A DNA stretch of 64,000 nucleotides from Alteriqipengyuania bathyomarina_B (GCF_038594605.1 NZ_JBCFZM010000002.1:124001-188000); one strand, 5' to 3'. Shown: positions 49,066 through 58,152, numbered from the stretch's first letter. Notes: a model not told the origin generated them from the sequence alone. Program-made: numbers and translations.

Positions 49066-49430
49066 CGTCACCCCCGCGAAGGCGGGGGTCCCGCTGACTG
49101 AATGAAGGGGGGCTGGGTATACCTCATGGCCGACCGCTATCGCGGCACGGTATATATCGGCGTGACGGCGGACCTTGCGGCTCGCGTTCACCAGCATCGC
49201 AACGGAGAAGGGTCGGATTTCGTAAGACGGTACGGGCTCACCCGACTAGTCTGCGCCGAGCACCATGACCGGATCGAGAATGCCATCGCGCGCGAGAAGG
49301 CGATGAAGAAGTGGCGGCGTGAGTGGAAAATCCGCCTGATCGAAGAGCAGAACCCGGACTAGCTCGACCGGTTCGGGGATATTCTGTGATGGTGAAAGGA
49401 AGCGGGATCCCCGCCTTCGCGGGGAGGACG
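49066..49430. mobile_element. GIY-YIG cassette B bounded by 30-bp inverted repeats
   Basis: A 365-bp unit. Left end 49066-49095 and right end 49401-49430 are inverted repeats with 27 of 30 positions matching. Each end contains a palindrome: ACCCCCGC-GAAG-GCGGGGGT (49070-49089) and TCCCCGC-CTTC-GCGGGGA (49408-49425), plus the adjoining TCCCGCT/AGCGGGA. The outer bases are CGTCA (left) and GGACG (right). One small GIY-YIG gene lies inside, starting 6 bp after the left end. No target duplication is evident. The design matches cassette A at 5209-5590. Mobility is inference. Confidence 0.65.
49102..49362 (+). CDS. small GIY-YIG nuclease-domain protein (cassette B)
   Basis: 86 residues, one GIY-YIG domain: WVYLMADRYRGTVYIGVT (VYL...YIG), RVHQHRNGEGSDFVRRYG, and the family glutamate in AREKAMKKWRREWKIRLIEE. 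It is close to the protein at 5243-5542 throughout, sharing GGWVY, DRYRG-like, LTRLV and AEH strings. The domain is expected to cleave DNA. Start ATG at 49102, 6 bp after the left inverted repeat; no SD, so it may depend on read-through from phoH or an in-repeat promoter. The stop is 38 bp before the right repeat. Confidence 0.87.
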   Translation: MKGGWVYLMADRYRGTVYIGVTADLAARVHQHRNGEGSDFVRRYGLTRLVCAEHHDRIENAIAREKAMKKWRREWKIRLIEEQNPD

Positions 49431-49474
49431 GGGAAGGAAAAGGGGCGGACCTTGCAGCCCGCCCCCACCATCCC

Positions 49475-50383
49475 TCAGCCGCCCATCCCGTCGACAGCCT
49501 TGCTGACAAGGATGTTCACCGCCACGCGGCGGTTCTGCTGCTTGCCGTAATCGGTGCTGTTGTCCGCCACCGGGTCGGCCTGCGCCATGCCCGTCGGCGT
49601 GAGCATCCGGTACGGCTTCCAGCCGCATTGCTGCTGCAGGTAGTTGACCACCCGCTCGGCCCGCTTCTCGCTCAGCTCCTGGTTGATCTCGTAGCTACCC
49701 GTGGAATCGGTGTAGCCGACCACCAGCAGCAGCGCGTTGTCCATCGCGTCCGCCTGAGCGGCGGCGCTGCACAGCTGCGACTGCGCCTGACCCGACAGGG
49801 CGTATTCGCCGGTGTCGAAATAGACGTTGGTCGTGCCCTTGACGTTGTAATTGTCGATATCGGCCACGCGCCCGCGCAGCGCCTCGGTCGCGGCGGTCTG
49901 TTCGGCGAAGCCCTGTTCGGTTCCGCGCTGGATCATCGCTGCGGTCTTGAGATCGCTGCTCTTCATGCTGATCCGCTGGGCGATCAGGCCATCCTCCCAC
50001 TGCACGGTGCGCACGGTGACCGGCACGCCGTTAAAGAGCTGGTTGTCTTCCAGCGAGGTTCGACCGAGCCCAAGGAAGCCGCCGCGTGCCTTGATCTCGG
50101 TGTCGTCGGCCACGAACAGCACGGTCCGCGATCCGTCCTCCGCCGTCACCTGAATGCGATTATCGCTGCGCGCGGAGATGAAGCCGTCGATCTCGGGGCC
50201 TTCGGGCAGGCCGGAAATGTCGGCAGGCAGGTTGCCGGTGACGGTCAGCGTGGTCTCTTCCTCGGCGAGCTGGGACCATTGCTCCTGCGCCGAAACGCTC
50301 GCCGGAAGGGCAAGGGCCGCAATCCCGCAGACGAGCGCGGCCTTGGTGGAAGTGAAGGTGGCGGTAAAAGTGCTTTTCATCAT
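49475..50383 (-). CDS. OmpA family outer-membrane protein
   Basis: 302 residues. Signal peptide: TKAALVCGIAALALPASVSA. Residues 40-150 are a beta-type domain with two OB-like repeats (IQVTAEDGSRTVLFVADDTE, FNGVPVTVRTVQWEDGLIAQ). The OmpA C-terminal peptidoglycan-binding domain (about 180-295) has TNVYFDTGEYALSGQ, VVGYTDSTGSYEINQELSEK, RAERVVNYL and KQQNRRVAVNILV, with the Asp and Arg that bind diaminopimelate. It likely ties the outer envelope to peptidoglycan. It is divergent from the acyl-CoA dehydrogenase; the 317 bp between (50384-50700) show no other gene or clear motif. Confidence 0.93.
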   Translation of the reverse strand: MMKSTFTATFTSTKAALVCGIAALALPASVSAQEQWSQLAEEETTLTVTGNLPADISGLPEGPEIDGFISARSDNRIQVTAEDGSRTVLFVADDTEIKARGGFLGLGRTSLEDNQLFNGVPVTVRTVQWEDGLIAQRISMKSSDLKTAAMIQRGTEQGFAEQTAATEALRGRVADIDNYNVKGTTNVYFDTGEYALSGQAQSQLCSAAAQADAMDNALLLVVGYTDSTGSYEINQELSEKRAERVVNYLQQQCGWKPYRMLTPTGMAQADPVADNSTDYGKQQNRRVAVNILVSKAVDGMGG

Positions 50384-50700
50384 TGCGACTCCATCGGTTG
50401 TCGCCCGCGCGCCGAACCCGGCCCGCGAGAGTGGAGCCGGTCACCCCTTGATGAGAGACCGGCGAGTGAAGCCCCCGTCAGTGTGGTGACGAACGTCGAC
50501 TGACAGGCACACGCAATGCCGCCTCCTGCCGGGCGGTTCCGGGCAGGCTCGATCGAAAGCGCAGATTTACGATGGCGCGAGGCGTCGCAGGGACGGGCCG
50601 AAGCGATCGCACGGCTTCGGTGCGGGGCAAGCGACGCTTTTCCCGCGCGGCAGGATGTGGCTTAAGCGGGGAAGATAGAGTCGCAACAGGACCAACCGCC

Positions 50701-51867
50701 TTGCCCATTCCCGCCGCCCGTAACGACTACCCCGAAATCCGCGATGCGGTGCGCGCGCTGGTGCGCGGCTTCGGCGACAGCTATTTTCGCGAGAAGGACG
50801 ACGCGCGCGAATATCCGCAAGAATTCGTCGAGGCGCTGACGAAGGAAGGCTGGATGGCCGCGCTGATCCCCGAGGAGTTCGGCGGCGCGGGGCTTGGCCT
50901 CACCGAGGCCAGCATCATCATGGAAGAGATCAACCGGGCAGGCGGCAATTCGGGCGCGTGCCACGGGCAGATGTATAATATGAACACGCTGCTGCGGCAT
51001 GGCAGCGAGGAGCAGAAGGCGCAGTTTCTCCCCGCGATCGCCAGCGGCGCGCTGCGTCTGCAGAGCATGGCGGTGACCGAGCCGACCACCGGCACCAACA
51101 CCACCGACCTGAAAACGCGCGCTGTGCGCAAGGGCGATCGCTACGTTATCGACGGCCAGAAGGTGTGGATCAGCCGCATCCAGCATTCGGACCTGATGAT
51201 CCTGCTCGCCCGCACCACCCCTCGCGAGGAGGTGAAGCGCAAATCCGACGGGCTCTCGATCTTCCTCGTCGATCTGCACGCCGCGATCGGCAACGGCATG
51301 GAAATCCGCCCGATCCGCAACATGGTCAACCACGAAACCAACGAGGTGTTCTTCGATGGGCTCGAGCTGCCCGCCTCCTCGCTGATCGGCGAAGAGGGCA
51401 AGGGTTTTCGCTACATCCTCGACGGGCTGAACGCCGAACGCGCACTGATCGCGGCCGAATGCATCGGCGATGGCTACTGGTTCGTCGAGAAGGCCGCCGA
51501 GTACGGCAGCGAACGCGTGGTGTTCGACCGGCCCATCGGTCAGAACCAGGGCGTGCAGTTCCCCATCGCGCAGGCCTATATGGAAGTGCGCGCGGCGGAC
51601 CTGATGCGCTACGAGGCCTGCCGGTTGTTCGATGCTGGCGAGGCATGCGGTGCGGAGGCCAACATGGCGAAGCACCTAGCCGCCGAAAGCAGCTGGAAAG
51701 CCGCCAACGCCTGCATGCAAACCTTCGGCGGTTTCGGCTTCGCGGCGGAATATGATGTCGAGCGCAAGTTCCGCGAAACGCGGCTCTACCAGGTCGCGCC
51801 AATCAGTTCGAACCTGATCCTGAGCTATGTCGGCGAACATATCCTGAGCATGCCACGCTCGTTCTGA
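50701..51867 (+). CDS. acyl-CoA dehydrogenase family protein
   Basis: 388 residues from a TTG at 50701 (AGGA about 9 nt upstream); the frame is open further upstream to 50572, but that part is unlike the family. Three-domain ACAD fold: IPEEFGGAGLGLTEASIIME (N), MAVTEPTTGTNTTDLKTRAV (flavin/substrate loop), EGKGFRYILDGLNAERALIA, and the C domain CMQTFGGFGFAAEYDVERKF ending RLYQVAPISSNLILSYV. It oxidises an acyl-CoA to the enoyl-CoA with FAD, handing electrons to ETF. Chain-length preference is not evident. No partner beta-oxidation gene lies next to it. Confidence 0.92.
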   Translation: MPIPAARNDYPEIRDAVRALVRGFGDSYFREKDDAREYPQEFVEALTKEGWMAALIPEEFGGAGLGLTEASIIMEEINRAGGNSGACHGQMYNMNTLLRHGSEEQKAQFLPAIASGALRLQSMAVTEPTTGTNTTDLKTRAVRKGDRYVIDGQKVWISRIQHSDLMILLARTTPREEVKRKSDGLSIFLVDLHAAIGNGMEIRPIRNMVNHETNEVFFDGLELPASSLIGEEGKGFRYILDGLNAERALIAAECIGDGYWFVEKAAEYGSERVVFDRPIGQNQGVQFPIAQAYMEVRAADLMRYEACRLFDAGEACGAEANMAKHLAAESSWKAANACMQTFGGFGFAAEYDVERKFRETRLYQVAPISSNLILSYVGEHILSMPRSF

Positions 51868-51873
51868 CGCGCG

Positions 51874-53069
51874 TCAGGCGCGCGACACCAGTTTGAGCGA
51901 GGGCGCACGCGCGGCCGGTACAGCGAGATAATCGCCAACCGCCGCGGCCTCGCACCGATTGCGGCCCCGTTCCTTGGCTTGGTAGAGCGCCTGGTCGGCC
52001 CGGCGCAGCACCGCGCCCATCGGCTCTCCCGGCATTGCTTGCGACAGGCCGATGCTGATGGTCACCGCCTCCGATTCGGCAAAGGTGAGGCGCGAGATCG
52101 CCAGCCGCATGCTTTCGCAACTGTGCAGCGCCGATGCCTCATCCTTCGGCAGCAGGGCGACGAATTCTTCCCCGCCCAGCCGCGCCAGCCGGGCGGCGGA
52201 TGGTCGATTGCGATCGAGACAGGTGGCGACCGCCCGCAGCACCTCGTCGCCGACATCGTGGCCAAACCGGTCGTTGAACTGCTTGAAGCGATCGATGTCG
52301 ATCACCGCGACGGCGACCGGTTCATCCCCGTCGTCGGGCGCCTGTGCGTCGAACCACTCGTCGATCGCACGCCGATGGGCAACCCCGTCAAAGCGTCGGA
52401 ATTCGCCTGTTGCTGCGTGTTGTGAACCACTTCCTGCAACAGGCCGATCAGGATCACCAGGCCCCCGGCGATCATCAACACGCCGCTCGTCGTCTGCGAA
52501 ATCACGGCATACAGCGTGCTGGAATACTCGGACTCTGTCTGGCCGTTCCCCAGATAGAGCGCGCCGAACGCCTTCAGCGGAAAATGCACCATCCACAGCA
52601 GGAACAACAGATAGAGCATGGAGTTCAGCGGCGAAGGCGTTGCATGCCGTCGGGTGGTATAGGCACACAGGGCGGACCCCAGGGCATACCAGCCCTGGAA
52701 CGCCAGCAAGTGCATCAGATCATCGCGGGGCGCACCAAGGCTCAACAGACGATAGGTAAACCCTGCCAAGACGATTGCCGCCGCCACTTTCCACATCGGT
52801 TTGCGACCATAGTAGTGCGACAGGGCAAGCGAAATGCCGACAAGCCCGATCAGGAAGGCGGTGAAACCCACCAGCCGCATCGCCTGCTCGGGCGCGCCGA
52901 GCCAGACACACAGATTGGCGACCGGCTCGGCCATGCCGAACAGAAAGCACAGCGCGAACCAGCGCGCCTTCCGGACGATCGGATGGGCATGCGCAACCGC
53001 CATGAAACCGGCGACGAACATCACCGCCACCAGCAGGTTCATCATCAAGGGTAGTATTGCCTGTGGCAT
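51874..53069 (-). pseudogene. diguanylate cyclase gene with a one-base frameshift
   Basis: The first part (53069 to about 52380) encodes seven membrane helices (MPQAILPLMMNLLVAVMFVA to SGVLMIAGGLVILIGLLQEV) and the start of a GGDEF domain, NSDALTG, where it leaves frame. The rest continues in the next frame with HRRAIDEWFDAQ, VIDIDRFKQFNDRFGHDVGD, the active loop RLGGEEF and SIGLSQAMPG. One base is missing between ALTG and HRRA (52377-52386, next to C/G runs). Without it the gene would make a normal membrane cyclase of about 398 residues. It may be a real loss, a sequencing error or, less likely, programmed frameshifting. Confidence 0.8.
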
Positions 53070-53317
53070 CTGCTCGGACGCTGTCCGCACCTCCCGGTTG
53101 TGCCGCATCATGCGGGCAAAGCGAGTGCATGGTGTGAGCAGACTTGCTTGAGATCGGGTAAATCCGGGGCGCAGAACCTGGCAGATGCAACACGCGCCGG
53201 AGCCCGCTCGCTCGCCCGACATCCCGCTATGCCGCAGCTATCATGCGCCAGAGAACCCCTTTGCGCACGAATATTGCTTTCTCGGAACAAGGGCTTCGGC
53301 CAGCCCCTTCTTTAGAC

Positions 53318-53905
53318 ATGAGCATTTCTGGCCCAACCGAGTCCCCACCCCATCACATGCCCAGCCGCCGCGAGCGGTTGCGCACATTCATGCGACTGAA
53401 GTCGCAGCGGCGCTATCTCATCGCGGGCGTCGCGGCTCTGGGAGTGTCGACAGCCGCCTTCGCGGGTGCCTTCGCCAACGAAAGCGCATCGCCCGATGCG
53501 GTGAAGCTCGGCGCCGGTAAAGCCAGCATCGAAGCGGAACCGGTCGCAGCTTATCGACCGCTACCCGCACGATCCGCGGGGCCAGCGCCGACACCCTCGA
53601 CGTCCGAAAGCCCGATGGCCGATGGCGAAGCGAGTTTTTATGGCAATGAGCTGGCCGGCAACCGCACCGCCAGCGGCGAAATCTTCGATCCGCAAAAACT
53701 CACCGCCGCGCACCGCACGCTGCCCCTGGGCAGCAAGGTCCGCGTGACCAACCCGCGCAACGGCAAGACCGTGGTCGTGCGGATCAACGATCGCGGGCCG
53801 TTCCATGGCAACCGCGTGATCGACCTGTCGACCGCTGCCGCGCGCAGCATCGGCCTGATCCGGTCGGGCACGGGGCGCGTCAATCTGGCTTTGCTGGTGA
53901 ACTGA
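53318..53905 (+). CDS. rlpA: RlpA-like septal lytic transglycosylase family protein
   Basis: 195 residues from the ATG at 53318; later ATGs at 53357 and 53390 are also possible and none has a good SD. A hydrophobic segment (RYLIAGVAALGVSTAAFAGA) serves as signal peptide. After a Pro/Ser linker the double-psi beta barrel shows MADGEASFYGNELAGNRTAS, LTAAHRTLPLGSKVRVTNP and RINDRGPFHGNRVIDLSTAA, with the catalytic-type aspartate of RlpA. There is no SPOR domain, so septal targeting is not assured. Its 3' end overlaps the convergent sensor-kinase gene by 26 bp. Confidence 0.9.
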   Translation: MSISGPTESPPHHMPSRRERLRTFMRLKSQRRYLIAGVAALGVSTAAFAGAFANESASPDAVKLGAGKASIEAEPVAAYRPLPARSAGPAPTPSTSESPMADGEASFYGNELAGNRTASGEIFDPQKLTAAHRTLPLGSKVRVTNPRNGKTVVVRINDRGPFHGNRVIDLSTAAARSIGLIRSGTGRVNLALLVN

Positions 53906-55406
53906 CACCGCCCGGTGCACCGCCCGGATCGTCACGACATTCCAGCATGACCCGCAGTTCGCATACGACGCCACCGGGCTCGTACCGCAGGTCGACCTGC
54001 GTGCCGCGTTTGGACGTGATGCCGCTGCGGATCAGCCGGGTGCCGAACCCCGGACTGTCGGGCGGCGTCACTTCCGGCCCACCCGCTTCGCTCCACGTCA
54101 GCGAAAACTGATCGCAAACCTCGCCGTCCATCCGCGTCTCGGCGACCGCCCAGTCGACCGTCACCCGCCCTTCCTCGTTCGATAGCGCGCCGTATTTGAT
54201 GGCGTTGGTCGTCAGCTCGTGGACGATCATCGTCAGCGCCAGCGCGACCTCGGGACTGAGTTCGAAATCACCGGAGCCGCGCAGCTCGACTCGCCGCAGG
54301 TCTTCCCCGGCAGCCGCCTCCACCGTCAGCGCCACTACATCTTCGACCTTCGCCGGGCTCCAGCTCGACGCGGTCAGCAGGCCGTGCGCGGCAGCGAGCG
54401 CCTGCAGCCGCGCCTTGTAGGTCGCCATTGCACCTTGCGCCTCGTCGATCCCGCGAAAGGTCTGCTGCGCGAGCCCCTGCACGACGGCGAGCGTATTTTT
54501 CACCCGGTGGTTGAGTTCCTGGATGAGCAGCACCTGGCGATCTGCGTATTCGACCTCTTCGGTCACGTCATTGCCCTGCACGATGATGCCGGTCACGTTC
54601 CGTTCGGTGTCGAAGATCGGCTGGAAGACGAAATTGAGCACCCGCCTGCTTTCCGCCGGGCTGTTGCTCCCTTCGAGTACGACCGGTTGACGCCTGCCGA
54701 AATAGACCTCTCCGGACGCGTAGACTTCGTCCAGCACGCCAATGAAGCCCTGGTCCACGACTTCGGGCAGGGCCTCGTGCACAGGAAGACCAACGATATC
54801 GGTCCTGCCAACCAGGTGGAGATACGCGGTGTTCGCCATCTGAAACACATGGTCCGGCCCGCCCAGAACCGCGACGAAACCGGGGGCCTGGTTGAAGAAT
54901 TCGAGCATCCGCTCGCTTTCCCGCTCCAGATCGCGATTGCGCGCCTGGATCGCCTCGGCTCGCCGCACCAACCCCATCTCGTCGCGCAATTGGCGCAGCT
55001 TGTGCAACTCGGTCACGTCGACCGTATGCTGCAGGATGTATTGCAGCTTGCCATCCCCGTCGGTCACCGGCGTGTGCGTCGCGCTCCAGTAGCGGGTATC
55101 CATCGTCCCGTCCGGCCGGGCGATATCGTAGCGGATCAGTGCGATTTCATCCGCCTCTCCCGTATCGAGGACGTGGCGCAGCGATTCGTCGAGCTGGCGG
55201 TAGCTTTCCGAAGCGGGATCGGCGGGGAAGGCATCGAACATGCGCTTGTCGGTGATGTCCTCGCGCGAACGCATCGTCACCGCGAGATAGGCCTGGTTCA
55301 TCCAGACGAGGCGCAGGTCGCGGTCCATCAGGACGTACGGATTAGGCGATATCTCGGCCAGCTTCAGGTCAACGATGTCCAAGCTTGCCTCTCCGCCCAC
55401 AGGCAC
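53880..55406 (-). CDS. soluble PAS sensor histidine kinase, HWE type
   Basis: 508 residues with no membrane helix. PAS 1 (about 15-135: NPYVLMDRDLRLVWMNQAYL), a coiled linker (KLRQLRDEMGLVRRAEAIQA), and PAS 2 (about 165-290: FVAVLGGPDHVFQMANTAYL). The phosphoacceptor segment is IQELNHRVKNTLAVVQGLAQ, typical HWE, followed by LALTMIVHELTTNAIKYGAL and a GFGTRLIRSGI glycine box. It would signal to a regulator elsewhere. The 3' end overlaps rlpA by 26 bp in convergent orientation. The PAS ligands are unknown. Confidence 0.92.
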   Translation of the reverse strand: MPVGGEASLDIVDLKLAEISPNPYVLMDRDLRLVWMNQAYLAVTMRSREDITDKRMFDAFPADPASESYRQLDESLRHVLDTGEADEIALIRYDIARPDGTMDTRYWSATHTPVTDGDGKLQYILQHTVDVTELHKLRQLRDEMGLVRRAEAIQARNRDLERESERMLEFFNQAPGFVAVLGGPDHVFQMANTAYLHLVGRTDIVGLPVHEALPEVVDQGFIGVLDEVYASGEVYFGRRQPVVLEGSNSPAESRRVLNFVFQPIFDTERNVTGIIVQGNDVTEEVEYADRQVLLIQELNHRVKNTLAVVQGLAQQTFRGIDEAQGAMATYKARLQALAAAHGLLTASSWSPAKVEDVVALTVEAAAGEDLRRVELRGSGDFELSPEVALALTMIVHELTTNAIKYGALSNEEGRVTVDWAVAETRMDGEVCDQFSLTWSEAGGPEVTPPDSPGFGTRLIRSGITSKRGTQVDLRYEPGGVVCELRVMLECRDDPGGAPGGVSSPAKPD

Positions 55407-55619
55407 AATCCAGATCCGCCGTCTACAGCAAGCGCTGGCCGCGAGTCACGCAAACACTGTGCCCCAACGCTCGCCCCGGAAACGGCGGGCATGCCTCGGC
55501 GTTCCTGCCGTTGTCTCAGCATGTTTCGCGATGGTTCGGAGAGGGTGCCGGACGATTAAGTCTTGCACGGCGGGGCAGGTGTGTCAGGCGCTCGTCGCAG
55601 GCGACGAACGGAGCGATCG

Positions 55620-56102
55620 ATGCAGCTTGAGATCGAAGTGAAATTCTGGCCCGCCGCCGATTGGGCCACGATTGCGACTCGCGCGGCCGAAGCCGCCGCG
55701 TCGGTCGAGCCAGCGCTCGGCAATCCACGCCTCGAAACGAGCATCCTGTTTACCGACGACGAAAGCGTGCACGACCTCAACCGCGACTGGCGCGAGAAGG
55801 ACAAGCCCACCAACGTGCTCAGTTTCCCGATGCTCGAGCGGGACGAATTGCTGGCGCTGCAGGCCGCCGGCCCGCCCGTTCTGCTGGGCGACATCGCGCT
55901 GGCGCACGGGACTTGCGCGCGCGAGGCGGACGAGAAGGTCATCGCGCTGGAAGCCCATGCAACCCACCTTATCGTGCACGGCCTGCTTCATCTGGCGGGG
56001 CTCGATCATGAAATTTCCCCACATCATGCCCGGGAAATGGAAGCGCTGGAGGTGAAGGCGCTTGCGAAACTGGGCCTGCCCGACCCATATGGGGACGCTT
56101 GA
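55620..56102 (+). CDS. ybeY: endoribonuclease YbeY (rRNA maturation factor)
   Basis: 160 residues. The metal-site motif HGLLHLAGLDHE is intact (three histidines of HGxLHLxGxDH), with LNRDWREKDKPTNVLSFP and GDIALAHGTCAREA as family marks. It trims the 16S rRNA 3' end and takes part in ribosome quality control. corC follows by 24 bp. In most relatives phoH lies directly before ybeY; here phoH is about 6.8 kb upstream with unrelated genes between. Confidence 0.95.
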   Translation: MQLEIEVKFWPAADWATIATRAAEAAASVEPALGNPRLETSILFTDDESVHDLNRDWREKDKPTNVLSFPMLERDELLALQAAGPPVLLGDIALAHGTCAREADEKVIALEAHATHLIVHGLLHLAGLDHEISPHHAREMEALEVKALAKLGLPDPYGDA

Positions 56103-56126
56103 GAAACAGGAGAGCATTTCAGGGCC

Positions 56127-57074
56127 ATGCCCGAGACTGATAGCGATAGGGGTACTGGCGCAGGAGATGCGGACAGTAGACGCGGGCTTTGGCTCGCGAT
56201 GCGCAGATTCTTCGATCAGAATGGCGGCGAGCGCAGCTTGCGGCGCGAGATCGAGGACAAGATCAACGAGCGTGATCGCGAAGAGGGGAACGACGACGAC
56301 GCCGACGGCGATTCGCCGGGTGACGGCGACCTGTCGCGCGAAGAGCGCGAGATGGTGCGCAACCTCCTGCATTTCAGCGAGCACGACGCGGACGATGTCG
56401 CGATCCCGCGCGGTCAGATCATCGCGGTCGAAGCCAGCGCATCCTGGGCCGAGCTGCTCGAAGTGTTTACCGAGCACGGCCATTCGCGCCTGCCGGTCTA
56501 CCGCGAGCAGCTCGACGATGTGATCGGGATGATCCACATCAAGGATGTCTTCCCGTACCTGACCGGCGGCAAGCCCGCACCCGCCGACTGGACCAGCCTG
56601 ATGCGCCAGCCGCTCTACGTGCCGCAGAGCCGCGGCGCGCTCGACGTGCTGGCCGACATGCGCGGCAAACGCATCCACCTCGCCATCGTGGTCGACGAGT
56701 TTTCGGGCACCGACGGGATCATCACGATCGAGGATCTGGTCGAGGAAATCGTCGGCGAAATCGAGGACGAGCACGACGACGCTGCGGAGGAATGGATCCA
56801 GCAGCTGGGCGAAGGGCTGTGGGAAATCGACGCGCGCGCCGAACTGGAAGACATCGCCAAGCAGATCGATCCGGCGCTGGCCGAGGTCGAGGAATCGGTC
56901 GACACGATGGGCGGCCTCACCTTCATCCTCGCCGAGCAGGTTCCGCAGGTCGGCGCGCAGGTCGAACATCCCAATGGCTGGATGATCGAGGTGATCGAGG
57001 GCGACGAGACTCACGTGAAACGGGTGCGCCTGCATGCTCGCCCCGAAGCGGCCACCGCAAGCGAAGAGGAATAG
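56127..57074 (+). CDS. CorC/HlyC-type CBS-domain protein
   Basis: 315 residues with no membrane helix, so it is the soluble CorC (YbeX) type. Two CBS domains (about 80-200) start NLLHFSEHDADDVAIPRGQI and include RLPVYREQLDDVIGMIHIKD and RIHLAIVVDEFSGTDGIITI then EDLVEEIVGEIEDEHD. A C-terminal CorC_HlyC domain (about 220-300) has TMGGLTFILAEQVPQVG. It pairs with ybeY in ribosome-linked or divalent-cation functions. The N-terminal segment 30-75 is highly acidic and probably disordered. No apolipoprotein N-acyltransferase gene follows. Confidence 0.92.
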   Translation: MPETDSDRGTGAGDADSRRGLWLAMRRFFDQNGGERSLRREIEDKINERDREEGNDDDADGDSPGDGDLSREEREMVRNLLHFSEHDADDVAIPRGQIIAVEASASWAELLEVFTEHGHSRLPVYREQLDDVIGMIHIKDVFPYLTGGKPAPADWTSLMRQPLYVPQSRGALDVLADMRGKRIHLAIVVDEFSGTDGIITIEDLVEEIVGEIEDEHDDAAEEWIQQLGEGLWEIDARAELEDIAKQIDPALAEVEESVDTMGGLTFILAEQVPQVGAQVEHPNGWMIEVIEGDETHVKRVRLHARPEAATASEEE

Positions 57075-57167
57075 CGCGAGGCATCGGGCAAGGTGCGTTT
57101 CGCGCAACACCCCCCTAGCCCAAAATAACGCTTTTGTGCGGCGCGGCAATTTGCAAAGGTCGCCGCA

Positions 57168-58052
57168 ATGGCCAATCGTCGCTTGCCTCCGTTGCGTTCG
57201 CTCGAAGCGTTCATGTACACCGTCCGCCTCGGCTCGGCCCGGGCGGCGGCGAACCAGCTCAGCCTCAGCCCTTCGGCACTCAGCCGGCGGATCGCCACGC
57301 TCGAAGAATTCATCGGCAAGAAGCTGTTCACCCGTGCGCGCCAGGCGATGCAGCTGACCGACGAAGGCGCGGCGTTCCACGAGGCGGTGCTGCCGCATTT
57401 CGAAGCGCTGGCCCGGGCGGTGGAAGGCCAGTCCGAAAGCACCTCGCTGCTGCGCCTGCGCCTTGGCGTGCTCCCGCTGTTCGGCACCCAGCGGCTGTTC
57501 CCGCGCCTCGCCGAACTGCGCCGCCTGCACCCGATCCTGCACATCGACATCGATACCGGTCCCCATCTGGAGGACCGGGTGGGCGATGTGCTGGACGCCG
57601 CGATCATTCTCACCCGGGGCCCGTCGAGCGGTCTGCATGCGGTGCGGCTGGATGAAAACAAGGTGCACGCTATCGCCAACCACGAACTGGCGAGGACGAT
57701 CGGGTCAGTGCCCGATGCGGAGGTTCTGGCGAAGCAGACCTTCCTGATTCACAATGAGCTGCCCGAAAGCTTCACCGCGTGGAAAAGCGCGCTGCACCTC
57801 AACGATCTCGAACCCGCCGCGATCGACCATTACGATTCGGGCCAGCTGATCCTCGAGGCTGCGGCCCAGGGGCTCGGCATCGCGATCATGCATGACGATC
57901 ACCTGCGCCGCGCGTCCGATTCGCGCCTGACCGACCTTTTCGATATCGAGGTCGACAGCCCCTATTCCTACTGGTTCGTCTGCAAGCCCGGCGCGCTGGA
58001 AGAACGGCCCGTACGCATGTTCCACGACTGGCTCGTGAAGGCCGGGCTCTAG
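57168..58052 (+). CDS. LysR family transcriptional regulator
   Basis: 294 residues. The N-terminal HTH is LPPLRSLEAFMYTVRLGSAR, AANQLSLSPSALSRRIATLE and KLFTRARQAMQLTDEGAAF. The C-terminal co-inducer domain (about 95-290) has LRLGVLPLFGTQRLFPRLAE. It belongs to the GcvA/AmpR-like branch by the RSLEAF start. It is followed by a 2OG oxygenase gene on the same strand, not divergent, so its target is not obvious. SD AAAGG is 8 nt before the ATG. Confidence 0.92.
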   Translation: MANRRLPPLRSLEAFMYTVRLGSARAAANQLSLSPSALSRRIATLEEFIGKKLFTRARQAMQLTDEGAAFHEAVLPHFEALARAVEGQSESTSLLRLRLGVLPLFGTQRLFPRLAELRRLHPILHIDIDTGPHLEDRVGDVLDAAIILTRGPSSGLHAVRLDENKVHAIANHELARTIGSVPDAEVLAKQTFLIHNELPESFTAWKSALHLNDLEPAAIDHYDSGQLILEAAAQGLGIAIMHDDHLRRASDSRLTDLFDIEVDSPYSYWFVCKPGALEERPVRMFHDWLVKAGL

Positions 58053-58152
58053 CGCGCAAAGGGCGGACGCTGTCCGCTCTCCGCCTCTTGCCCACGCGCA
58101 CACGGCGCGGCATAAATGCGCGCCAAACATCTATGGATTTGGGGAGGTTAGG

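Noticed and set aside
50572..50700. N-terminal extension of the acyl-CoA dehydrogenase from the ATG at 50572
   Set aside because: The added 43 residues are basic, unlike any ACAD start, and the TTG at 50701 fits the family N-terminus.
52374..52390. programmed ribosomal frameshifting in the GGDEF gene
   Set aside because: No slippery heptamer or clear downstream structure in the right place; a missing base is the simpler reading.
55584..57683. 699-codon minus-strand open frame opposite ybeY, corC and lysR
   Set aside because: Antisense shadow of three well supported genes; no motif and typical shadow composition.
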